Positions 5,447 through 11,060 of a stretch of 11,060 bases of DNA are shown here, one piece after another. Under the pieces are notes generated by a model. The model had not been told where the DNA came from, made no database searches, and saw only the letters and a program-made list of their open reading frames with translations. The position numbers and the translations under genes are program-made. Position 1 is the first letter of the stretch. Each line of letters opens with the position of its first letter. The stretch comes from JANMAT01 sp031359995 (GTDB lineage: Bacteria; Actinomycetota; Acidimicrobiia; Acidimicrobiales; Ilumatobacteraceae): positions 1-11,060 of the forward strand of contig JANMAT010000214.1 in assembly GCA_031359995.1 (NCBI GenBank). Reading direction: 5' to 3'.

Positions 5447-7087
5447 TCAGGCGTTGGCGTGCTGGCGGGCTGAGCGGGTCACGAAGCCGCGGTAGCCGTC
5501 GGCCACGATCTCATCGCACTCCTGGCGGTACACGCCCACGCCGCCGATGTAGGGCATGAGCATGCGGGGCTTGCCGGGCACGTTGGAGCCCATGTACCAC
5601 GAGTTGGCCAGCGGGTAGAGCGTGGCCTCGCCCGCCTCGGTGTTGTGCTCCACCCAGGCGTCCTCGGCCTCGGTGGTCGCCTCGATCGAGTCGGCACCGG
5701 TCTCGCGCAGGTGTGTCAGGCAGGCACCGATCAAGTCGACGTGCTGCTCGATGGAGATCATCATGTTCGAGAACACCGACGGGCTCGCCGGGCCGGTGAT
5801 CGTGAAGAAGTTCGGGAAGCCGGCCACGCAGAGGCCGAGGTAGGTGCGGGTCCCGTCGACCCACTTGTCCTTCAGCGTGACGCCGTCGCGACCCTGGATG
5901 TCGACCGCCACGAGAGCACCCGTCATCGCGTCGAAGCCGGTGGCGAACACGAGGGCGTCGAACGTGAACTCGGCGTCTGTCGTCTTCACGGTGGACGGCG
6001 TGATCTCCGTGATCGGCGTGCGCCGCAGGTTCACGAGCTTCACGTTGTCACGGTTGTAGATCTGGTAGTACCCGGTGTCGAGGCAGGGGCGCTTGGTGCC
6101 GACGGGGTGGTCGAAGGGGCACAGGTCTTCCGCGGTCTGCGGATCCTTCACGATGGCGCGGATCTTGCTGCGGATGAACTCGGCGGCGGTGTCGTTCGCC
6201 TCTTTGTTCGTGATGATGTCGTTGAACGCGAGCAGCAGCGCTACGAGGTTGCCCTGGTCCCAACCGACCTGGAACTTTGCGTTGCGTTCCGCCTCGCTGA
6301 CCTCGAGCGCCGACTGCGTCGGCTCCTCGGCCACCACGCCGAAGCCGGACGTGCGGTTCCCCTGCCGGTGTTCGGGGTAGCGAGCTTTCATGTCCGCCAC
6401 CTCCTTGGCGTCGAGCGGGCGGTTGCCTGCCGGCATGCTGAAGTTGGGCGTGCGCTGGAACACGGTGAGCTGCGTTGCCTGCTCGGCGATGAGCGGGATC
6501 GACTGGATGGCCGACGAGCCGGTGCCGATGACGCCGACACGCAGACCGGTGAAGTCGACGCCCTCGTGGGGCCAGTGGCCGGTGTGGTACGTGGGGCCCG
6601 CGAAGCTTTCGACGCCGGGGATCTCGGGCAGCTTCGAGTGCGAGAGGCAGCCCGACGCCATGATGTAGAACTGGGCGCGGATCGTCTCGCCTTTCGACGT
6701 GGTGATCGCCCACCGCATCGTCGCGTCGTCCCACACGGCCTCATCGACGCGCGTCTCGAACTCGATGTCCTTCCGGAGGTCGAACCGGTCGGCCACGTGG
6801 TTGGCGTAGGCCAGGATCTCGGGCTGGGGCGAGTACTTCTCGCTCCACGTCCAGTCCTGCTCGAGCTCCTTCGAGAACGAGTACGAGTAGTTCAGGCTCT
6901 CCACGTCGCAGCGAGCGCCCGGGTACCGGTTCCAGTACCACGTGCCGCCCACGCCCGCCGCGGTCTCGATCACGTGGGCCGAGAACCCGAGCTCGCGCAG
7001 GTGATGAAGCATGTACATGCCGCCGAAGCCGGCACCGACGATGACCGCGTCGTACTGACGCGACCCGGCCGATCCGTTTGAAGCCAT
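5447..7087 (-). CDS. Type I Baeyer-Villiger monooxygenase (phenylacetone/cyclohexanone/steroid monooxygenase class)
   Basis: 546 residues, typical for the class. The FAD motif GAGFGG is at 18-23. The long class fingerprint GGTWYWNRYPGARCD is at 47-61, with Asp61. The BVMO fingerprint FAGPTYHTGHWP is at 162-173. The NADPH motif GTGSSA is at 188-193. Arg333 in GTKRPCLDTGYY matches the Arg that stabilises the flavin peroxide. ATGFDAMTG is at 382-390, and SNMMISIEQHVD and NSWYMGSNVPGKPR appear near the C-terminus. The enzyme uses NADPH and O2 to insert oxygen next to a ketone carbonyl, giving an ester or lactone. The substrate cannot be read from sequence. AGGGGA (7095-7100) lies 7 nt before ATG 7087. 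It is the second gene after the esterase, 61 bp downstream. Confidence 0.94.
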   Translation of the reverse strand: MASNGSAGSRQYDAVIVGAGFGGMYMLHHLRELGFSAHVIETAAGVGGTWYWNRYPGARCDVESLNYSYSFSKELEQDWTWSEKYSPQPEILAYANHVADRFDLRKDIEFETRVDEAVWDDATMRWAITTSKGETIRAQFYIMASGCLSHSKLPEIPGVESFAGPTYHTGHWPHEGVDFTGLRVGVIGTGSSAIQSIPLIAEQATQLTVFQRTPNFSMPAGNRPLDAKEVADMKARYPEHRQGNRTSGFGVVAEEPTQSALEVSEAERNAKFQVGWDQGNLVALLLAFNDIITNKEANDTAAEFIRSKIRAIVKDPQTAEDLCPFDHPVGTKRPCLDTGYYQIYNRDNVKLVNLRRTPITEITPSTVKTTDAEFTFDALVFATGFDAMTGALVAVDIQGRDGVTLKDKWVDGTRTYLGLCVAGFPNFFTITGPASPSVFSNMMISIEQHVDLIGACLTHLRETGADSIEATTEAEDAWVEHNTEAGEATLYPLANSWYMGSNVPGKPRMLMPYIGGVGVYRQECDEIVADGYRGFVTRSARQHANA

Positions 7088-7148
7088 GGTCTATTCCCCT
7101 AGGAGGTGAGTGGGTGGGTGGAGAAGGGACAGGTCGTGGCCCGCGCCC

Positions 7149-8087
7149 TCAGGCGAAGGCCTTGCGCAGGTGCAAGGCGGCCTCGTCGGCGGCGGACGAC
7201 GCCGCCTCGAACACGGCGAGCATCTGCCAGAACGCGTGGATCATGCCGTCGTAGCGCGTGTGGGTGACGGGCACGCCGGCGGCGGTGAGCGCGGCGGCGT
7301 AGGCCTCTCCTTCGTCGCGCAGCGGGTCGAACTCCGCGGTCATGACGTGGGCGGGCGGCAGCCCGGCCAGGTTGCCGGCCCGCAAGGGGCTGGCCAGCGG
7401 ATCGGCGCCGTCAGCGGCCGTGCGCAGGTAGTGGTCCCAGAACCAGACCATCATGTCCTTGGTCAACAGGTACCCGTCGCCGTTGTCGGCGTAGGACACG
7501 GTCGAGTAGTCGTGGTTCGTGACCGGGTAGACCAGCAGCTGCAGGCGAATGGCGGGCCCGTTGGTGTCGCGGGCCCGTAGCGCGACGGCGGCGGCCAGGT
7601 TGCCGCCGGCGCTGTCGCCACCGACGGCGATGCGGCTGCCGTCGACGCCGATCTCGGCGCCGTGGGCGGCGATCCACTCGGTCGCCGCGTAGCACTCGTC
7701 GAGCGGGATCGGGAACTTGAACTCGGGCGCCAGTCGGTAGTCCACGGAGACCACGACGCAGCCGGCACGGTTGGCGACGGCCTTGCAGATCGCGTCGGTG
7801 GAGTCGGGGTTGCCGATGACCCAGCCGCCGCCGTGGAAGTAGGCCAGGCACGGAAGGGCGCCGGAACCGGCGGGCACGTTGGGCGTGTACACCCGCACCG
7901 GGATGTCACCGTGCGGGCCCGGGATGGTGCGGTCGACCGACGAGGCCACCGGATCGCCCTCGCCACCCAGCGCCACGAACCCCTCGGCGGCGACGCGCGC
8001 GTCGACTGGGGCCATCTCGTTCATCGGCGGTGCGCCCGCCTCGGCCATCTGCTGCAACAGCCCTGCGGCCGCCGGGTCGAGTGCCAT
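7149..8087 (-). CDS. Alpha/beta-hydrolase, hormone-sensitive-lipase (HSL) family carboxylesterase
   Basis: 312 residues, normal for bacterial HSL-family esterases. The oxyanion-hole motif HGGG is at 85-88 (YFHGGGWVIGN). The nucleophile is Ser159 in GGDSAGGNLAAA. The acid is Asp254 in AEFDPLRDEG, and the base is His284 in YDGMIHAF. VSVDYRLAPEFKFP (114-127) is a family hallmark. No signal peptide is seen, so it should be cytoplasmic. The start at 8087 is set by GGAGGG (8097-8102), 9 nt upstream. A longer open frame back to 8372 is not protein-like. It lies just upstream of the Baeyer-Villiger monooxygenase on the same strand with 61 bp between, a pairing known from ketone-degradation operons in which the esterase cleaves the ester or lactone made by the oxygenase. 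Confidence 0.93.
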   Translation of the reverse strand: MALDPAAAGLLQQMAEAGAPPMNEMAPVDARVAAEGFVALGGEGDPVASSVDRTIPGPHGDIPVRVYTPNVPAGSGALPCLAYFHGGGWVIGNPDSTDAICKAVANRAGCVVVSVDYRLAPEFKFPIPLDECYAATEWIAAHGAEIGVDGSRIAVGGDSAGGNLAAAVALRARDTNGPAIRLQLLVYPVTNHDYSTVSYADNGDGYLLTKDMMVWFWDHYLRTAADGADPLASPLRAGNLAGLPPAHVMTAEFDPLRDEGEAYAAALTAAGVPVTHTRYDGMIHAFWQMLAVFEAASSAADEAALHLRKAFA

Positions 8088-8243
8088 CGGTGCTTTCCCT
8101 CCGTGTGTGGTCCATCGGTGCTCGGAGACGCGGCGATGGAGCGACCAGCTCGCCTCGTGCCCCAAATACGAACAACACGGCACGCAGGTCGTCCACGCCA
8201 CGACGTCGACAAGGTCTCGGGTGTGCTTCACCCGTCCCCAAGG

Positions 8244-8262
8244 TGGTTGTAACACACAACCA
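8244..8262. promoter_or_regulatory. TGGTTGT-N5-ACAACCA palindrome, candidate operator
   Basis: A perfect inverted repeat with 7-bp arms (8244-8250 and 8256-8262) and a 5-nt spacer, at the edge of the AT-rich patch. It lies 157 nt upstream of the esterase ATG. This form is typical of dimeric regulators such as TetR or GntR types. No regulator gene lies in the window, and the link to the esterase operon is inferred from position only. Confidence 0.5.
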
Positions 8263-8386
8263 ACGGTCGTAAAGATAAAACATCGCAAACCCATGTGCTC
8301 GCTTTGCATGTTACTGGCCGCTCGCTTAGTTCCTGGGCCTTTCTCAATTCGCGCGCCCTGTCGTGGGGTCACGCGTCTCGGCGAGC

Positions 8387-8392
8387 TATGAT
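8387..8392 (+). promoter_or_regulatory. TATGAT -10-like hexamer upstream of the substrate-binding protein
   Basis: TATGAT differs from the -10 consensus at one position and stands out in this GC-rich DNA. No clear TTGACA-like hexamer is found 16-18 nt upstream (the bases there read TGGGGT). If used, it would give a transcript with a leader of roughly 300 nt. Confidence 0.35.
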
Positions 8393-8696
8393 TCGCACGC
8401 GCTACCGGCCTGACCTGGGCCGAGGAATTGGCGCTTGCATCTGGCGCGCTCGCCCGTGATACAAATAGCCATCCGGTGCCTGGGGGCCCGGCAACAAAAG
8501 ACGGTTTGGGGGCCGCTGACGCGACCGTCCACCCGGACGGCCGTACTTCGAGCTGGCCGGTGTGCCGAGGGCGCGCCGGACTGTCGTGCTCACTCGTGCC
8601 TTACCGCGGGAGCAGGCGCACACCGGAACGGCAGCATCGCCGGTACGCGTGGACTCCCGCTCACCACCACCGAACACATGACCAGGGGGAGTCGCA

Positions 8697-10061
8697 ATGA
8701 CGTCCACAGTGACGAGGAGAGAAGGACCGCGCCGTCGTGCCCGGTTCGCCGCGGTGACGATGGCGTTCTTCGCCTTCGTAGGCGCAGCCTGCGGGAGCAG
8801 CAGCTCGAAGTCGGAGTCGAGTCCGACGACCGCGGCCAGCGGCGGAGCGACGACCGCCGCCGGCGCGGCGACCACCGCGGCCGCCAGCGGCGGAGCGACG
8901 ACGGCGGCCGCGGCCGCCAGCGGCAAGACCGGCGATCCGATCAAGGTCATGACCGAGACGGCGATCGACACCAACCTCACGCCCTACGAGAACATCCGTG
9001 ACGGCTCCAAGTACTTCGCCCAGTGGGTGAACGACAAGGGCGGACTCATCGACGGTGACGGCACGGCGCACAAGCTCGAGGTCGTGTTCTGCGACGACAA
9101 GTACGACCCCAACGAGGCGGCCAACTGCGCCCGCAAAGCCGTGAGCGACAAGCTCGTCGCCAACATCGGCGGGTTCACGATCGACGCCAGCCGGGCCATC
9201 CCGATCTACGAGGAGGCCAAGGTCGCGTGGTTCGGCGTGTGCTGCCCCATCGTCGACCAGGAGAACAAGTCGCCGATCTCGTTCCCGCTCGGGTTCGTCG
9301 GCGGTTTCCCGACCGCCGCCGCCCTCAAGATGAACAAGGACGGCTGCAAGAAGGTGGCCGACGCTGCCGGTGACCTACCCGTGGCCGAGGTCTTCCACGG
9401 CCTGTTCCTCAACGGGTGGAAAGCGGCGGGGCGGACCGACGAGGTGAAGCAGATAAAGCTTCCGCTCGCGCCCGGTGACTACAGCTCCCAGCTCGCCCAG
9501 CTGTCGGACGACACCGACTGCTTCTTCGGCAACATCGGCGAGGCGAACTGGCCCTCGGTGCTCACGGCGGCCAAGAAGCTGGGCAAGAAGCCGCGTTGGT
9601 ACGGCCCGCAGGGCAACCTGGACGCCAAGGTGGCCAAGGACTACCCGGCCGAGACCGAAGGCTCCATCATCATGGGCGTCTACCCCGACCTCACCGCCAA
9701 GGTGTTCGACGACTACCGCGCCGCCCTCGACAAGTACAAGGCGTCGGACAAGATCGACTGGAACTCCCTCGGTGGCCTCGGCACCTGGACGGCCTACGTG
9801 GCCTTCGCCGACATCATCAGCCACATGAAGGGTGAGATCACGGCCCAGACCTTCCTGGCGGCCGCCCAGAAGACGACGGCGCTCGAGACCAAGGGCATCC
9901 TGCCCACCATCGACCTGACCAAGGAGTGGACGGGCGGCGGCGGTCAGTTCCCGCGCATCTTCAACCGGGTCATCTACTCCGCGAAGATCACCGGCGGGAA
10001 GATGACGCCGCTCGAGGGCACGGTGGACGTGACCAAGCCGGTCGACGGCATCCCGGCGTAG
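8697..10061 (+). CDS. Substrate-binding lipoprotein of a branched-chain amino acid-type (Liv/HAAT) ABC transporter
   Basis: 454 residues. The Arg-rich N-terminus (residues 8-16), hydrophobic core (17-30) and lipobox VGAAC with Cys32 mark a lipoprotein anchored outside the membrane. Residues 33-78 are a Ser/Ala/Thr/Gly linker with two ASGGATTAA copies. The mature domain reads as a Peripla_BP_6-type fold: YENIRDGSKYFAQWVNDKGG (97-116), then EVVFCDDKYDPNEAANCARK (128-147). Six Cys (132, 144, 182, 183, 217, 275) follow the lipid Cys, and 132 with 144 probably form a disulfide. The ligand cannot be read from sequence: members bind amino acids, short acids, amides and aromatic acids. AGGGGGAG (8684-8691) lies 5 nt before the ATG. 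The permease gene follows after 91 bp with a hairpin between. Confidence 0.9.
   Translation: MTSTVTRREGPRRRARFAAVTMAFFAFVGAACGSSSSKSESSPTTAASGGATTAAGAATTAAASGGATTAAAAASGKTGDPIKVMTETAIDTNLTPYENIRDGSKYFAQWVNDKGGLIDGDGTAHKLEVVFCDDKYDPNEAANCARKAVSDKLVANIGGFTIDASRAIPIYEEAKVAWFGVCCPIVDQENKSPISFPLGFVGGFPTAAALKMNKDGCKKVADAAGDLPVAEVFHGLFLNGWKAAGRTDEVKQIKLPLAPGDYSSQLAQLSDDTDCFFGNIGEANWPSVLTAAKKLGKKPRWYGPQGNLDAKVAKDYPAETEGSIIMGVYPDLTAKVFDDYRAALDKYKASDKIDWNSLGGLGTWTAYVAFADIISHMKGEITAQTFLAAAQKTTALETKGILPTIDLTKEWTGGGGQFPRIFNRVIYSAKITGGKMTPLEGTVDVTKPVDGIPA
8835..8924 (+). repeat. In-frame direct repeats in the lipoprotein linker
   Basis: A 20-nt unit starting GCCAGCGGCGGAGC occurs at 8835-8854 and again exactly at 8883-8902, 48 nt (16 codons) apart. 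A shortened copy (GCCAGCGGC) is at 8916-8924. It encodes the flexible tether between the lipid anchor and the binding domain. Confidence 0.75.
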
Positions 10062-10085
10062 CCGGAACGGACACCTCAGCAATCG

Positions 10086-10118
10086 GCGCCGGCGTCGCGG
10101 ACCTCGCGGCGCCGGCGC
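10086..10118 (+). terminator. Strong hairpin between the binding-protein and permease genes
   Basis: GCGCCGGCG (10086-10094) pairs with CGCCGGCGC (10110-10118). Inside, CGCG (10096-10099) pairs with CGCG (10105-10108), with a U-G wobble joining the two helices. The result is a 14-bp stem with a 5-nt loop, 24 nt after the stop codon and 34 nt before the permease ATG. No T-tract follows. I infer partial termination or 3'-end protection that raises the binding protein over the membrane subunits, as seen in other ABC operons. Confidence 0.65.
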
Positions 10119-10152
10119 AGTCTCGGTCGGAGTCGGACGTCAAGGAGCACGC

Positions 10153-11060
10153 ATGGAAGTCGTGAAGTTCGCGCTTCTGGGGTTGGGTCTGGGCGCGTTG
10201 TACGCGCTGGCCTCCCAGGGTCTACTGGTCATCTACCGAGGTTCCGGGGTGCTCAGCTTCGCCCACGGTGCCGTCGGCATGGTGGGCGCGTACCTGCACT
10301 GGGAGCTCAAGGAGAAGCACGGGTGGCCGGCGCCACTGGCGTGGCTCTTCGCCATCGCGGCGTGCGCGCTCATCGGGGTGGCCGCCCACCTGGCGGTCAT
10401 GCGCCAGTTGAAGCGAGCTTCACCACTGGCCCGCATCGTGGCGACGTTGGGCATGTTGATCATGATCCAATCGCTGGCGGTCATCCGCTACGGGGCCCGC
10501 GTGACGCCCCTGCGGTCGGAACTGCCCGAGAACCCGGTCCACATCGCCGGCATGAACATCTCGGTCGATCGCTTCATCCTGCTCGGCATCGCCGTGGTCA
10601 TCACGGTAGGTCTGTACTTCTTCTACGGCCGCACCCGGTTCGGCATGGCCACCACGGCGGTGGCCGAGAACCAGCGGGCCGCATCGTCCATCGGGCTCTC
10701 GCCCGATCGCATCGCCGCGTTGAACTGGGCCCTCGGCTCGGCCCTCGCCGGCGTGGCCGGCATCCTGCTGGCCCCCATCGTCTCGCTCCAGGTCGCAGTG
10801 ATGACGAACGTGGTGCTCGCCGCCATGGCCGCGGCCCTCGTGGCCGGGTTCCGGAGCTTCCCGATCGCCCTGGCCGGTGGCCTCGTGCTCGGCGTGTTGC
10901 AGGCCGAGGCCGATCGCTACATCCACACGACCGGCGCGGCGCAGTCGCTCCCTGCCCTCGCCATCGTGGTGCTCATGGTGATCCGCGGACAGGCCCTGCC
11001 GCTTCGCGACTTCTTCCTGCAGCGGCTCCCTGCCGTCGGCAGTGGTCGCCTCCGACCCAA
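10153..11060 (+). CDS. LivH-type inner-membrane permease of branched-chain amino acid-type ABC transporter, truncated by window edge
   Basis: 302 codons are visible and the frame is open at the edge. LivH landmarks: YALASQGLLVIYRGSGVLSF (17-36), then AHGAVGMVGAY (37-47), GRTRFGMATTAVAENQRAA (159-177), and the coupling-loop region NWALGSALAGVAGILLAP (191-208), which contacts the ATPase. Several hydrophobic segments fit the multi-span topology. AAGGAG (10142-10147) lies 5 nt before the ATG. LivH proteins usually end near 290-300 residues. Here the frame runs on through RLPAVGSGRLRP, a hydrophilic stretch resembling the linker of LivH-LivM fused permeases of actinobacteria. A fusion is therefore possible but not shown. 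It works with the lipoprotein at 8697-10061. Confidence 0.92.
   Translation, partial: MEVVKFALLGLGLGALYALASQGLLVIYRGSGVLSFAHGAVGMVGAYLHWELKEKHGWPAPLAWLFAIAACALIGVAAHLAVMRQLKRASPLARIVATLGMLIMIQSLAVIRYGARVTPLRSELPENPVHIAGMNISVDRFILLGIAVVITVGLYFFYGRTRFGMATTAVAENQRAASSIGLSPDRIAALNWALGSALAGVAGILLAPIVSLQVAVMTNVVLAAMAAALVAGFRSFPIALAGGLVLGVLQAEADRYIHTTGAAQSLPALAIVVLMVIRGQALPLRDFFLQRLPAVGSGRLRP

Larger units (their letters stand above)
8088..8696. other. Divergent intergenic region of about 610 bp; no convincing gene
   Basis: It separates the esterase (minus) from the substrate-binding protein (plus). It carries the esterase ribosome binding site, a palindrome (8244-8262), an AT-rich patch (about 8250-8310) that is rare in this window, a TATGAT hexamer (8387-8392) and a long-range inverted repeat (8557-8626). 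A TTG-started frame (8428-8700) overlaps the next ATG but does not look like protein. No known riboswitch, RNA gene or attachment site was recognised. Confidence 0.6.

Noticed and set aside
5645..7081. 478-codon plus-strand frame opposite the monooxygenase
   Set aside because: A Gly/Val/Arg/His-rich antisense shadow of a gene with all class fingerprints; no motif of its own.
8088..8372. 95-codon N-terminal extension of the esterase
   Set aside because: It is not protein-like, crosses the AT-rich control region, and GGAGGG directs the start at 8087.
8428..8700. 90-codon TTG-started frame overlapping the binding-protein ATG
   Set aside because: No good ribosome binding site or recognisable motif; the sequence is Arg/Pro/His-rich and it needs a rare TTG start. 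The ATGA overlap alone is not enough.
1..11060. CRISPR arrays, defence systems, phage or transposon genes
   Set aside because: No regularly spaced repeats of array type, no Cas, toxin, transposase, integrase or capsid-like protein was found on either strand.

Overview
The window is chromosomal DNA from a high-GC Gram-positive bacterium. GC is high throughout, and the real genes are marked by strongly G/C-biased third codon positions. The gene set (Cys-less thiolase-like protein, class III CoA-transferase, Baeyer-Villiger monooxygenase, LivK/LivH-type transporter) and the lipoprotein with a Ser/Ala/Thr linker fit an actinobacterium. I infer Acidimicrobiia or a relative, but nothing here proves the class. 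I see no rRNA, tRNA, CRISPR array, insertion sequence, integrase or phage gene.

Left block, minus strand (1-1624): an APH-fold kinase (671-1624) is followed by a thiolase-superfamily protein (1-674, cut by the window edge). The kinase stop and thiolase start share an ATGA. The thiolase has Gly where classical thiolases have the nucleophilic Cys. Next (1625-2292) is a gap of about 670 bp with no intact recognisable gene. It holds a well-formed start signal and protein-like segments in alternating frames, possibly a decayed gene, and ends in nested GGGTAT/ATACCC palindromes.

Centre (2293-5446): a plus-strand CoA-disulfide-reductase-like flavoenzyme (2293-3645) converges, with one base between stop codons, on a minus-strand CaiB/BaiF CoA-transferase (3647-4837). 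A divergent RidA-family gene (4898-5299) follows, lacking the catalytic Arg. It is separated from the next convergent gene by a strong GC hairpin and two more palindromic structures.

Right-centre, minus strand (5447-8087): an HSL-type esterase and a type I Baeyer-Villiger monooxygenase form an apparent two-gene operon. The pair suggests ketone to ester or lactone, then hydrolysis to alcohol plus acid. About 610 bp without a convincing gene follow (8088-8696), with a 7-bp-arm palindrome, an AT-rich patch and a TATGAT -10-like hexamer.

Right end, plus strand: a substrate-binding lipoprotein (8697-10061) and a LivH-type permease (10153 onward, cut by the edge) are separated by a 14-bp GC-rich hairpin. 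Together the genes look like uptake and catabolism of an organic acid, ketone or lipid-like compound through CoA thioesters. No single pathway is proven, and I did not find a clearly new biological system. The most original leads are the palindromes before the CoADR-like gene, the kinase/Cys-less thiolase pair, and the possible decayed gene.
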